Assembly (NCBI GenBank): GCA_964203275.1
Contig: CAXNMF010000017.1
Location: 29,706 to 93,705 of the forward strand
Reading direction: 5' to 3'
Length of the DNA: 64,000 nt
Origin: Ga0077527 sp945862135
Lineage (GTDB): Bacteria; Pseudomonadota; Gammaproteobacteria; Burkholderiales; SG8-41
Each line of letters starts with the position of its first letter. Position 1 is the stretch's first letter. Under the pieces are notes generated by a model. It worked only from the letters and a program-made list of their open reading frames with translations. It ran no database searches and was not told where the DNA came from. Shown in pieces: positions 51,264-61,400 of the stretch. A program made the translations under genes and the position numbers.

Positions 51264-52058
51264 TTATGCGGCATCAGCATGTAGACGGACAACTTTTCCG
51301 GATTCTTCCAGCGCCGCATCCACTTCCGGCTCCCAGCGTACCAGTTCCATCCTGCCGTCCATGTGTTCGACGACCGCGGTGCAGCTGTCCACCCAGTCGC
51401 CGCAGTTGATGTAGGTGATGTTCTCGATTTTTCGCAGGGCGGCAGTGTGGATGTGGCCGCAGATCACGCCGTCAAGCCCGCGTTGTGCGGCGGTACGCGC
51501 TACTGCGGTTTCGAAATCGCTGATGAAGCTGACCGCCTGCAGCACGTTGCGCTTGGCATAGTCGGCCAGCGACCAGTGGCCGCTCACGCCAATTTTTCTG
51601 CGCAACCATGACAGCATGCGGTTGAGGTGGATGAGGAATGTGTATGAAACGTCGCCGAGTACGGAAATCCAGCGGTGCAGCGCAGTCACCTGATCATATT
51701 CGTCGCCATGCAATATCAGGAATTTCTTGCCGTCTGCGGTGGTGTGTACATGTTCACGCAACAGCAGCACATCACCAAAATTCGAGTCGACGTGTTCGCG
51801 CAGCAGTTCATCGTGGTTGCCGGGGATCAGATAAACCTTGGTGTCGTGACGTGCCTTCTTGAGTATTTTCTGCACCACCGTGTTGTGTGAGGCCGGCCAG
51901 TGCACGGAACGGTTCATCGCCCAGAAGTCGATGATGTCACCCACCAGGAACAGGTTTTCGCAATCGTAGTCTTTCAGAAATGCCAGCAGGTGTTCAGCCT
52001 GACAGGCCCGGGTGCCAAGATGGATGTCGGACAGGAAAAGTGTGCGGACGCTGTTCAT
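51264..52058 (-). CDS. plcP: PlcP-like phospholipase C (LpxH-type calcineurin-like phosphoesterase)
   Basis: A 264-residue protein with a full metallophosphatase set: LFLSDIHLGTRACQA, LFLVGDIIDFWAMNRS, YLIPGNHDELLREH, FLILHGDEYDQV and VICGHIHTAAL. The sequence is related to UDP-diacylglucosamine hydrolase (LpxH). The same family branch contains PlcP (SMc00171) of Sinorhizobium, which cleaves phosphatidylcholine, and PlcP of marine bacteria, during phosphate starvation. Its ATG overlaps the btaB stop by four bases, so it is translationally coupled to betaine-lipid synthesis, which needs the diacylglycerol that PlcP releases. The PlcP call rests mainly on this context. Confidence 0.75.
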   Translation of the reverse strand: MNSVRTLFLSDIHLGTRACQAEHLLAFLKDYDCENLFLVGDIIDFWAMNRSVHWPASHNTVVQKILKKARHDTKVYLIPGNHDELLREHVDSNFGDVLLLREHVHTTADGKKFLILHGDEYDQVTALHRWISVLGDVSYTFLIHLNRMLSWLRRKIGVSGHWSLADYAKRNVLQAVSFISDFETAVARTAAQRGLDGVICGHIHTAALRKIENITYINCGDWVDSCTAVVEHMDGRMELVRWEPEVDAALEESGKVVRLHADAA

Positions 52059-52786
52059 TGGAGTGTTCCTGTCGGCAGGTGTTTGCGGCCCATGTAGATG
52101 TAATACGGCACGCGCAGTCCGGGCAGATAGGGCAGTGCGGCGTTGGATTCCCTTAGGGTTATCGTTTCGGTGAGCGACTGCATGACTTCGACATGTTCGC
52201 GATCAAGGTAAACGCCGTCGTGGGCAAACCAGCGTTTCCAGAATTCGCAGGAGCAGCGATCGGCGAGGCAGTTGCCTCGGGGCAGTTCAAAATCGACGAT
52301 ACCGAGGATGCCGCCGGGTTTGAGCATGGCAACGGCGTTGTCAAGCGCCGGTCGCCATTCCTGCATCATGGTCAGCGAGTAGGACATATACACACAGTCC
52401 GCAGGCCGCGGCGGCCGATAATGCGTGGCATCAGCTTCAATGACGCGGATCCTCGGCTCATGCGCCCAGCGTCTGCGAGCCTGTTCCAGGAGCGCGGGAC
52501 ACAGGTCAACCAGTTCAACGGCTTCGAAGCGCGCCAGATTTGCGCCGAAATGGCGGGCGTTGTTACCGGTGCCTGCGCCAAGCTCGACAATCAGCGCGCC
52601 GTCCTGCGGCGCCAGTAGTTCGATCAGCTCGGATCGTCCATGCAGCATGCGTTCGCGGAAAGCGTCATAGGATTCCGCCTGAGGGCGGTAAAATCGCTCC
52701 AGACGATCGGCGTGATTATTGCCCCCGGGCGCGCCGCGGGCGAGTCGCCACAGGGTTTTGAAATCGGACGGGATGGATGTTTTCAT
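52055..52786 (-). CDS. btaB: BtaB-like SAM-dependent methyltransferase (diacylglycerylhomoserine N-methyltransferase)
   Basis: A 243-residue class I methyltransferase. LIVELGAGTGNNARHFG is motif I, VELVDLCPALLEQARRRW motif II, IEADATHYRPPRPADCVYMSYSLTMMQEW motif III, and ILGIVDFELPRGNC lies beyond. BtaB trimethylates the amino group that BtaA adds to diacylglycerol, making the betaine lipid DGTS. It lies ten bases after the btaA stop, so the assignment is strongly supported by context. Confidence 0.85.
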   Translation of the reverse strand: MKTSIPSDFKTLWRLARGAPGGNNHADRLERFYRPQAESYDAFRERMLHGRSELIELLAPQDGALIVELGAGTGNNARHFGANLARFEAVELVDLCPALLEQARRRWAHEPRIRVIEADATHYRPPRPADCVYMSYSLTMMQEWRPALDNAVAMLKPGGILGIVDFELPRGNCLADRCSCEFWKRWFAHDGVYLDREHVEVMQSLTETITLRESNAALPYLPGLRVPYYIYMGRKHLPTGTLQ

Positions 52787-52796
52787 GCACTTCCCT

Positions 52797-54044
52797 TCAG
52801 GGACGAACGTCAGCGATGTGAAATCCGGCGTAGGTGTGTACCCGATCCTCCCGCGACAGGCGGGTGGCGAGTTCCGGGTGAAAAATCAGCAGTTCCCGCA
52901 GACTGCGGCTGCGGCCCGGGCCCGGCACCGTGAGCGTATCGAGGTAGGCAGGCTGGGCATGGGCACTGCGGAAAATGGCGCGCGCACCTGGTGCCGCGCA
53001 TTCAAGCAGTGCGGCCCATTCTTCACGCAGCGCTTCCGGCCGGAACGAACCCAGCCAGTCCATGTGGTCCAACAGAACAAATTTTGATACACGGGGCCGT
53101 ACGTTCTGCAGCAACTCGGTGACAGTGCAGGTGTGGTGGGTGATGCGGTCGGCAAGGCCCATTTTCAGAGACAGAAAGTTGTCCGGTTTCAGGTATTCCG
53201 GGCAGCAGTCCCGGGTGTAGGCGCCGCGCACATAGACCCGCCAGAAATAATTGCTCCACAACGGCAGGCAGCGGAACACGTATTCGATGGCGTCGCGCAC
53301 GAACCCCGGAACGCCCCCGGTATGCTGTTTGCGCACTTCTTCATGCTGGGGCGCCGGTACGCCGAGCATGCTCATGGTGATCTGCCGCGACAATGCCCAG
53401 TTCATGCTGGGGCCCCACATGCGCGGCGCAATCCGCGAATCATAGATGTCACGCTGCTGATCCAGCGATTGGGCATCCACCAGGTCATCCACCGCGGAGC
53501 GCAACTGCGGCTGCAGGTCGACGTAGTGGCGGAACAGCATGGCTACTCGGCCGGACAGGCTGTGAAAGTAGAATGTATTACGCGGATTACGGCGGTTGAA
53601 CCAATGCCCGGTCTGATCCCAGAACTGCTGCGCGAACGGCGACAGGTCCTGGCGCAGGCTATCGCGGTACATTTCTTCAAATCGCGGATGACGGCCTTGG
53701 CCGAACAGGGCGAAAAAATCATCAAATTCGAGGCGCCGGATGCCCGCGAGTTTCAGTTCAAGCAACGCGGTCTGCCGCGGGTTGGCGTCTACGGCATGGA
53801 TCCGCTGCGGCCCGGCCAGGGCGTAATCGAGCGCATTGCAGCCGGCGCTGGTGATCACCAGAATCGTATCGTTACCGCTGATGTTCAGAGCCTGGCGGTC
53901 CACCGCCGGGTCTTCCCAGCAGGTGTTATAAATCAGCGAGCGGGCGTAAAGCGTGTTGAACAAATGTTCGTTCACGCGATTTGTGAGTGAATTGATCAAA
54001 GTATATGATTGTTTTCCGCTTTTCACGCCCTCAAGATTAAGCAT
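52797..54044 (-). CDS. btaA: BtaA: S-adenosylmethionine:diacylglycerol 3-amino-3-carboxypropyl transferase
   Basis: A 415-residue DUF3419 protein. IYNTCWEDPAVDRQAL is the family motif, ILVITSAGCNALDYALAGPQRIHAVDANPRQTALLELK the SAM fold, and VLLDHMDWLGSFRPE and SAHAQPAYLDT are conserved C-terminal parts. It moves the aminocarboxypropyl group of S-adenosylmethionine to diacylglycerol. An ATG at 54044 or a GTG at 54026 (GAGG upstream) may be the start. It is first of btaA-btaB-plcP and is divergent from pabB with 96 bases between them; I find no convincing Pho box there. Confidence 0.9.
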   Translation of the reverse strand: MLNLEGVKSGKQSYTLINSLTNRVNEHLFNTLYARSLIYNTCWEDPAVDRQALNISGNDTILVITSAGCNALDYALAGPQRIHAVDANPRQTALLELKLAGIRRLEFDDFFALFGQGRHPRFEEMYRDSLRQDLSPFAQQFWDQTGHWFNRRNPRNTFYFHSLSGRVAMLFRHYVDLQPQLRSAVDDLVDAQSLDQQRDIYDSRIAPRMWGPSMNWALSRQITMSMLGVPAPQHEEVRKQHTGGVPGFVRDAIEYVFRCLPLWSNYFWRVYVRGAYTRDCCPEYLKPDNFLSLKMGLADRITHHTCTVTELLQNVRPRVSKFVLLDHMDWLGSFRPEALREEWAALLECAAPGARAIFRSAHAQPAYLDTLTVPGPGRSRSLRELLIFHPELATRLSREDRVHTYAGFHIADVRP

Positions 54045-54140
54045 ACTTTGTTGCCGTCGTGTGACCTCAGGATTTCGATTTGGTGTCAGCGGTCGCCATC
54101 CGGTCCGCCCGTTGCAACGCAGAATCACTAAAATGCCGGT

Positions 54141-55532
54141 ATGACCATCCCCTTGCTCACCGAACTGCCCTACTGCCCCGACAGCGCCACGCTGTTCGAA
54201 GCCGTGGCGGATCGGCCGTGGGCGGTGTTCCTCGACAGCGGCCTGCATTACCCGGGGCAGGCGCGTTACGACATCATCGCCGCCGAACCGCATGTGCGCC
54301 TGATCACGCGCGGCGGCCTGACCGAAGTGCATGGCGAGACCAGCGAACTCTCGCGTGCCGACCCCTTCGAACTGCTGCGAGATCATCTGGCGATTGATCC
54401 GGCCTGCCGTGGTGAATTGCCATTCTCCGGCGGTGCGATCGGTTATTTCGGCTATGACCTCGCGCGGCGCATGGAACGGCTGCCGGCGCGCGCGCGCGAC
54501 AGCGAACGCATTCCGGACATGGCGATCGGCATCTACGACTGGGCGGTGGTGGTGGATCACTCCGAGCAGCGTGCCTGGCTGGTCGGGCAGGGACGCGATC
54601 CGGATACCGATCGCAAATGGGACGGACTGGTGCGCTTGTTTACCGCGGAATCTGCGGAGCGGCAGCGCGCGCCGTTCCGCGTCACCTCGCCGGTAACTTC
54701 CAATTTCACGCCCAAGGGCTACGGCCACGCTTTTGACCATATCCTTGACTACATCCGTGCCGGCGACTGTTATCAGGTCAATCTGGCGCAGCGCTTCACC
54801 GCGCAGGCCAGCGGCGATCCCTGGCTGGCCTATCAGCGCCTGCGGCTGATCAATCCGGCGCCGTACTCGGCATACCTGAATACGCCCTACGCGCAGATCC
54901 TCTCGGCATCGCCGGAACGTTTTCTGCGCGTGACCAATGGTCAGGTGGAAACCAAGCCGATCAAGGGCACGCGGCCGCGCGCCGGTCATGCCAAGCTGGA
55001 TGCTGAACGCATCGCCGAGCTGGTGGCAAGCGAGAAGGATCGTGCCGAGAACCTGATGATTGTTGATCTGCTGCGCAATGATCTGTCGAAGAACTGTGCG
55101 ATCGGTTCGGTGAAAGTGCCGCGATTGTTTGAGGTGGAAAGTTTTGCAACGGTGCATCATTTGGTCAGCACAGTGACCGGTCGGCTGGCCGAAGGGCGCG
55201 ACGCCATCGACCTGCTGCGCGGTGCCTTTCCCGGTGGTTCGATTACCGGTGCGCCGAAGACGCGCGCGATGCAGATCATCGAGGAACTGGAACCGCACCG
55301 TCGCGGCGTTTATTGCGGTGCGATCGGTTACATCGGTTACGACGGCGACATGGACAGCAATATCGCTATACGCACGCTGGTGCATTCGCGCGGCATCGTG
55401 CGTTTCTGGGCGGGCGGCGGCATCGTTGCCGACTCGCAGCGCGATGCTGAATACCAGGAAACCTTCGACAAGGCCGCGGCGCTGCTCAACCTGTTGCAGC
55501 AGAGCGCAGAAAGCGCCAGCGGCGGCACCTGA
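54141..55532 (+). CDS. pabB: Aminodeoxychorismate synthase component I
   Basis: A 463-residue chorismate-binding enzyme. LFEAVADRPWAVFLDSG and YDIIAAEPHVRLITRGG open the N-terminal part; GDCYQVNLAQRFTA, ETKPIKGTRPRAG, ENLMIVDLLRNDLSKNC and FPGGSITGAPKTRAM form the chorismate domain. The Lys in PIKGTRPR is the one that forms the covalent intermediate in PabB, whereas TrpE has Ala there, so folate synthesis is favoured over tryptophan. PabA is not in the window. Confidence 0.9.
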   Translation: MTIPLLTELPYCPDSATLFEAVADRPWAVFLDSGLHYPGQARYDIIAAEPHVRLITRGGLTEVHGETSELSRADPFELLRDHLAIDPACRGELPFSGGAIGYFGYDLARRMERLPARARDSERIPDMAIGIYDWAVVVDHSEQRAWLVGQGRDPDTDRKWDGLVRLFTAESAERQRAPFRVTSPVTSNFTPKGYGHAFDHILDYIRAGDCYQVNLAQRFTAQASGDPWLAYQRLRLINPAPYSAYLNTPYAQILSASPERFLRVTNGQVETKPIKGTRPRAGHAKLDAERIAELVASEKDRAENLMIVDLLRNDLSKNCAIGSVKVPRLFEVESFATVHHLVSTVTGRLAEGRDAIDLLRGAFPGGSITGAPKTRAMQIIEELEPHRRGVYCGAIGYIGYDGDMDSNIAIRTLVHSRGIVRFWAGGGIVADSQRDAEYQETFDKAAALLNLLQQSAESASGGT

Positions 55533-55580
55533 GATTGGCCATTTTGTGCCATCATCGTGCTTCACAAACTGCGGAGCGCA

Positions 55581-55967
55581 ATGATGGCTGTTCTGGAACT
55601 CACCCAACAGAATTTTGAAGCGACGGTCACCGGCAACAAGATGGTGATCATTGATTTCTGGGCGCCATGGTGCGGCCCCTGCAAAAGTTTCGCACCGGTG
55701 TTTGAAGCGGCTGCGGAAAAACATCCGGATGTGGTGTTCGCCAAAGTCAATTCCGACGACGAGCAGGCGCTGTCCGGACATTTCGGCATTCGCTCGATTC
55801 CGACCATCATGCTGTTCCGCGAAGAGATTGTTGTGTTCATGCAGTCGGGTGCGCTGCCGGCATCGGGATTGGAGAGTGTGCTGGCGCAGGCGAAAGCGCT
55901 GGACATGGATCAGGTTCGTCGCGATATCGCGGAGCGTGATCAGCAGTCACAGCAGCAACAGCAGTAA
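55581..55967 (+). CDS. Thioredoxin-family protein
   Basis: A 128-residue thioredoxin with active site WAPWCGPCKSF (near 30) and cis-Pro loop RSIPTIMLF. The last 30 residues are a charged helix ending in a run of five Gln, which is unusual for thioredoxin. It reduces disulfides in cytosolic proteins. CGGAG precedes the ATG at 55581; a second ATG follows immediately. It stands 48 bases after pabB. Confidence 0.9.
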   Translation: MMAVLELTQQNFEATVTGNKMVIIDFWAPWCGPCKSFAPVFEAAAEKHPDVVFAKVNSDDEQALSGHFGIRSIPTIMLFREEIVVFMQSGALPASGLESVLAQAKALDMDQVRRDIAERDQQSQQQQQ

Positions 55968-56048
55968 ATTCAATAACAATATTAAAAACACCGGCGATGC
56001 GCGCGACGTGTCGCCGTCCATTCCTTGCTGTCTTGCGGGAGGTGTTTC

Positions 56049-57212
56049 ATGAGCGCGCGCGGATTCTGGATTGATCATTTCCCAGGCAATTTTCTGTGGT
56101 CCAACGCCGCGCTCGCGTGCAAGGGCATGGCGCCTTATGGTGTCGTGGCGATGGACGAGATCGATCGCATCGCCGAGAAGCTGAAGACGCGCCAGACTGA
56201 ACCCGAGGCGTGGCAGCAGGAATGGTGCGCGATGGCGGCGCAGGTCGAGAAAACCGCTGATGCCGAAGCGGCGCGCGGACATGAGCGTACTGCGGGCAAT
56301 TTCTATCTGCGCGCCGGCAACTATTACTACACCGGCGAGCGTTTTATTCCTCCGGGTGAGGCCAAAGCCGCAGTGGGGCGCAAGGCTTACCGCTGCTTCC
56401 GCGAAGGTTTGACGCGCCGCCATTCCGAGATTGAGTTCGTTGAGGTGCCGTATGAAAACGCCACGCTGCCTGCGTTGTTCATGAAGGCGCCGGGTGTGTC
56501 TCTGCGCGCGCCTACCGTGGTCATTTTCAATGGCATGGATAACTGCAAGGAGATGAGCGTCATCTTCGCCGGGCTGGAATTCGCGAAACGCGGCATGCAC
56601 ACGCTGGCGATCGACGGGCCGGGGCAGGGCGAGACGCTGCGCTTCCGCGGCATCTATAGCCGTTATGACTACGAAGTGCCGGGCAGCGCGGCCTATGACT
56701 ATGTTGCGCAGCGTGCAGATGTCGATCCGGCTCGTGTCGTGATCATGGGATACAGCTTTGGCGGATATTATTCGGCGCGCATCGCTGCATTCGAGAAACG
56801 TTATGCCGCGGGTGTGGCCATGACGGCGCTGCACTGGGATCTTGCCGGCTGGCAGCAGCGCATCAAGGAAAAAGCATTGGCCGAAGGCCATAAAGTCGCG
56901 CAGTCCAATTTCCAGTTTCAGTGGGTCGTGGGTGCGGCGGATGCCGACGGCGGTATTGAAGTGGCGAAACGCTTCCGGCTGCAGGAAGTCGCACATCAGA
57001 TCACCATGCCCTTTCTCGTGACCCATGGCGCCAATGATCGCGTGGTGCCTTCGGAGAATGCGCAAAAGCTGTATGACGCCGTGGGTTCATCGCGGAAGAC
57101 GCTGCGGGTGTTCACCGCCGAGGATGGCGGCGCCGAACACGCGCATGTCGATAACCGGCAGGTGGGTGTGGACTTCGTGGCGGACTGGATTGCCGATCAC
57201 CTGCCGGGTTGA
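56049..57212 (+). CDS. Alpha/beta hydrolase (esterase/FrsA-like)
   Basis: A 387-residue hydrolase with a helical N-terminal domain (about 1-130), then the alpha/beta fold: VVIFNGMDNCKEM (oxyanion), AIDGPGQGETLRF, and the nucleophile Ser in VIMGYSFGGYYSARIA. A likely catalytic Asp and His occur in VTHGANDRVVPSENA and EHAHVDNRQVG. It resembles family members that cleave 2,6-dihydroxypseudooxynicotine or other C-C or ester bonds. GGGAGG supports the ATG at 56049. Confidence 0.85.
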   Translation: MSARGFWIDHFPGNFLWSNAALACKGMAPYGVVAMDEIDRIAEKLKTRQTEPEAWQQEWCAMAAQVEKTADAEAARGHERTAGNFYLRAGNYYYTGERFIPPGEAKAAVGRKAYRCFREGLTRRHSEIEFVEVPYENATLPALFMKAPGVSLRAPTVVIFNGMDNCKEMSVIFAGLEFAKRGMHTLAIDGPGQGETLRFRGIYSRYDYEVPGSAAYDYVAQRADVDPARVVIMGYSFGGYYSARIAAFEKRYAAGVAMTALHWDLAGWQQRIKEKALAEGHKVAQSNFQFQWVVGAADADGGIEVAKRFRLQEVAHQITMPFLVTHGANDRVVPSENAQKLYDAVGSSRKTLRVFTAEDGGAEHAHVDNRQVGVDFVADWIADHLPG

Positions 57213-57331
57213 TCGGCCATTTCAGCTCCAAAGGTGGTTGTCGGGCGTTTCCTTCTGACAGGGCGAGGATGAAGCGGTAAACTGATGTTTCCTGCTGTTG
57301 TCTTTATGTCGTTGCCCTCCGTCGATTCCCC

Positions 57332-58429
57332 ATGAAACGCATTGCATACCTGATCCTCGCCGTTGCCCTGCTCGCCGGCGCCGGATTCACCTGGCAGTAT
57401 TTTTCCAAGCCGCAAATTCCGCCTGCCGGAAAACCCGGCGCCGGGCCGGCACGTGCACTGCCGGTGAAGGCCGCTGCTGTCAGCCGTGGCACAGTGACCG
57501 ATGGCGTCACTGCGGTGGGTACGCTGCTCGCCAATGAGTCGGTGATGATCCGCCCCGAGATCGACGGGCGCATTGAGGCTTTTCATTTTCAGGAAGGCCA
57601 GCTGGTGCGCAAGGGCGACAAGCTGGTGTCGCTGGATGCGTCAGAGGTGGCGGCGCAACTTACATCTGCGGTTGCCGCAGCCAATCTGAACCGCAGTAGG
57701 CTCAAACGCTCGGAAGAACTGTTGGCCAAGAATTTCATCAGCGCCCAGGCCATGGACGAGATCCGGGAAAATCTTAACCAGTCCATCGCCCGTGAGGCCG
57801 AGGTCAAGGCCAAGCTGGCCAAAAGCACGATTCGCGCGCCATTCGAAGGGGTGACCGGCCTGCGCCAGGTCAGTCCCGGCGCTTATACCAAGGCCGGGCA
57901 GGATATTGCGCGGCTGGAAGGTATCGGCGTACTGAAACTGGATTTCAGGGTGCCGGAAGCTTATCTGCGGCGCATCCGTGTGGGGCAGCCACTGGTCATC
58001 AATGTCGATGCTTACCCAGGCGAGTCATTCAGCGGATCAATCTACGCCATAGAACCTGCCGTCGACGAATCCACCCGCACCGTGCTGTTGCGCGCACGCC
58101 TGCCCAATCCCGGCGTGCGCTTGAAGCCGGGCATGTTTGCCCGGGTGAATCTCGATCTGGAGCGTCGCGACAATGCGCTGCTGGTGCCGGAGCAGGCCAT
58201 TGTGCCGCGTGGCGACGGTCGTTTTGTGTTCCGCATAGCCGAAGGCAAGGCGCAGCTGGTCAAAGTCGAGATGGGCGCGCGGCGTCCGGGCGAGGTTGAA
58301 ATCCTCAAGGGCCTGGAAGCGGGTGACACCATTGTGATCGACGGGCAACTGAAGCTGCAGGACGGTGCGGCGGTCAGCGTGCTCGGCGACAAGCCTGCGG
58401 CGAACGATAAACCCGCGGTGAAGAAGTAG
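57332..58429 (+). CDS. RND efflux periplasmic adaptor (membrane fusion protein)
   Basis: A 365-residue adaptor with an N-terminal membrane anchor (about 5-22). A lipoyl-like domain contains GRIEAFHFQEGQLVRKGDKLVSLDASEV, followed by an alpha-hairpin (about 110-155) and beta-barrel parts with AIEPAVDESTRTVLLRARLPNP and RLKPGMFARVNL. It links the inner-membrane pump encoded 14 bases downstream to an outer-membrane channel not found in the window. Confidence 0.92.
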   Translation: MKRIAYLILAVALLAGAGFTWQYFSKPQIPPAGKPGAGPARALPVKAAAVSRGTVTDGVTAVGTLLANESVMIRPEIDGRIEAFHFQEGQLVRKGDKLVSLDASEVAAQLTSAVAAANLNRSRLKRSEELLAKNFISAQAMDEIRENLNQSIAREAEVKAKLAKSTIRAPFEGVTGLRQVSPGAYTKAGQDIARLEGIGVLKLDFRVPEAYLRRIRVGQPLVINVDAYPGESFSGSIYAIEPAVDESTRTVLLRARLPNPGVRLKPGMFARVNLDLERRDNALLVPEQAIVPRGDGRFVFRIAEGKAQLVKVEMGARRPGEVEILKGLEAGDTIVIDGQLKLQDGAAVSVLGDKPAANDKPAVKK

Positions 58430-58443
58430 GAAAGCGCAGCGCG

Positions 58444-61400
58444 ATGTTTCTGCCGGAGATTTCCGTCAAGCGTCCCGTGCTCGCCACGGTGATGAGTCTG
58501 CTGATCGTGCTGATCGGCATCATCGCGTTTGATCGTCTGACGGTTCGTGAATATCCCAAAATCGATTCACCGGTGGTGTCGGTGCGTACGGTTTACACCG
58601 GCGCCAGCCCGCAGGTCATCGAATCGCAGGTGACCCAGCCGCTGGAGGACAGCATCTCCGGCATCGAAGGCGTGAAGACGCTGAAATCGGTCAGCCGCGA
58701 GGAAGTCAGCCAGATTACCGTCGAATTCACCAACGACCGCGATCCCGATCTCGCGGCGAGCGACGTGCGTGACCGCGTATCGCGCGCGCGGGATCGCCTG
58801 CCGCTGGAGGTCAAGGAACCGATCATCGCCAAGGTCGAGGCCGACGCCCAGGCCATCATCTGGCTGCGCCTGTATTCCGAGCAGCATGCCGCGCTGGAGA
58901 TTTCCGATTATGCCGACCGTTATGTCGCTGATCGCCTGAAGACACTGCCGGGTGTGGCTTCCGTGATCATCGGCGGCGAGCGGCGTTACGCGATGCGCAT
59001 CTGGCTGGACCGTGAACGGCTCGCCGCCTACGCGCTGACGCCGCAGGATGTCGAGGATGCCCTGCGCAAACAGAACATCGAAGTGCCCTCGGGGCGCATT
59101 GAAAGCAGCCAGCGCGAATTCACCGTGCTGTCGGAATCCGATTTGCGTTCACCCGAGCAGTTTAACCAGCTGATCATCCGCGAAGTGAAGGGTTATCCGG
59201 TACGGCTGCGCGATGTCGGCCGCGCCGAACTCGGCGCCGCGGACGAGCGCAACATCCTGCGCGTCAACGGCAAGCCTGCTGTCGGTCTGGGCATCGTCAA
59301 GCAGTCCACCGCCAACACACTGGGCGTGGCGCAGGCGGTCAAGGCCGAGGTGCCGAAAATCGAGGCCGCTTTGCCGCCGGGTATGCAGATTGCCGTGGCT
59401 TTTGATACCTCGGTGTTCATCGAAAAATCGATCACCTCGGTGTACAGCGTGATGGCCGAGGCGCTGGTGCTGGTGGTGCTGGTGATTTTCCTGTTCCTGC
59501 GTTCGATGCGCGCAACGCTGATTCCGTTTGTGACCATACCGGTTTCGCTGATCGGTGCGTTATTCCTGATCTGGATGATGGGTTTCTCGATCAATGTGTT
59601 GACACTGCTGGGCATCGTACTCGCGGTCGGTCTTGTGGTGGATGATGCCATCGTCGTGCTGGAGAACATCCATCGCCATATCGAAGACGGCATGAAGCCG
59701 GTCGAGGCGGCGTTGACCGGCGGGCGCGAGATTGCGTTTGCCGTGGTGGCGATGACGGTAACGCTGGCTGCGGTGTTCGCGCCTCTGGCCTTTGCCACCG
59801 GCAATACCGGGCGCCTGTTCCTGGAATTTGCACTGACGGTGGCTGCTGCCGTCGTGGTGTCGGGATTTGTTGCGCTGACGCTGACGCCGATGATGTGTTC
59901 GAAGCTGTTGCGCCATGAGACTTCGCATGGCCGCGTCTATAACGCGCTGGAGCGTTTTTTTGAAGGTATGTCTGCAAGTTATGAACGGTTGTTGCGGCGC
60001 AGTCTTGCGCGGCGCGGTGTAGTTGTGATCCTGTTTGTATTGATGGCTGCAGGCGGTGGCGCCTTGTTCATGACCATAAAGTCGGAATTGTCGCCGCTGG
60101 AGGATCGCGGGTTTTTCCTTGGCGTGATGGTTGCACCGGAGGGCGCCACCAAGGAATACACCGATGATTACGCACGGGTGTGGGAGAAGATTTATTCCGA
60201 GGTGCCGGAAATCAGCTCCTATTTTGTGGTGGTGGCGCCGGGCCTGGATCGCCCGAACCCGGTGAACTTTGCATTATCTTTTGTGCGTCTGTCCGACTGG
60301 AGTGAGCGCAGCCGTAAAACGCAGGAAGTGACTGCTGCGGTGGCGCCGAAGATGTTTGCGACGATGCCCGGCGTACTGGCCTTCCCGATCAACCCGCCTT
60401 CGCTGGGGCAGAATTTCCGCAATCCGCCGGTGCAGTTCGTGGTGCAGGGCAACTCTTACGAGGAGCTCGACCGTTCGGTGACCGCGCTGGTGGCCAAGGC
60501 GCGGCGTTCGCCTGCGCTGACCAATGTCGACAGTGACCTCAAGCTCAACAAGCCGCAGTTGTCCGTGGTGATTGATCGCGAGAAGGCGGCTGCGCTGGGC
60601 ATCCAGGTCGAGGCCATCGGCCGTTCGCTGGAGACGCTGCTCGGTGGCCGTCAGGTGACGCGTTTCAAGCGTGAAGGCAAGCAATATGATGTCATCGTCA
60701 AGCTGGAGGATAAGGACCGGCAGCAGCCGAATGACCTGACCTCGATCTATGTGCGCGGTTCGCGTGGTGACATCACGCAGTTGTCCAATCTGGTGACGCT
60801 GACCGAGACGGTGGCCCCGAAGGAACTCAATCACTTCAACCGTCTGCGTGCGGCGATCATTTCCGCCAATGTGGCGCCGGGTTATACGCTTTCCGAGGCG
60901 CTCGGCGTTCTCGATCAGGCGGCCGCGGAAGTGCTGACGCCGGACTATCAGACTGCGCTGGATGGACAGTCGCGCGAGTTCCGCGAATCCGGCAAGCAGC
61001 TTTATCTGATCTTCATCCTGGCGCTGGTATTCATCTATCTGGTGCTGGCGGCGCAATTCGAGAGTTTCCGCGGTCCGCTGGTGATCATGCTGACGGTGCC
61101 GCTGGCGATGACCGGCGCGCTGCTGGCCATCAAGCTCACCGGCGGCACATTAAACGTTTACAGTCAGATCGGTCTGGTGATGCTGATCGGGCTGATCACC
61201 AAAAACGGCATCCTGATCGTGGAGTTTGCCAACCAGCTGCGTGACCAGGGGAAGGAAAAAGTCGAGGCGCTGGTCGAGGCCTGTGCCCTGCGCCTGCGGC
61301 CGATCCTGATGACCACTGCAGCGACGATTCTGGGTGCAATGCCTCTGGCGCTTGCCGCCGGTGCCGGTGCTGAATCTCGTTCGGCCATCGGCTGGGTGGT

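Noticed and set aside
53980..54010. FNR-like site near TTGATCAA
   Set aside because: The spacing lacks the four-base centre and it lies inside btaA coding sequence.
54045..54140. Pho box upstream of btaA
   Set aside because: CTGACAC occurs once on the minus strand but no second repeat lies at the required 11-base period.
54141..55532. Anthranilate synthase TrpE
   Set aside because: PIKGTRPR with Lys and the N-terminal VFLDSG-type motif favour PabB.
52797..55781. A 994-codon open frame on the minus strand covering btaA and running on across pabB
   Set aside because: Only the last 415 codons (from 54044) match a known family; the rest is antisense to pabB, a clear gene, and is rich in residues typical of shadow translation.
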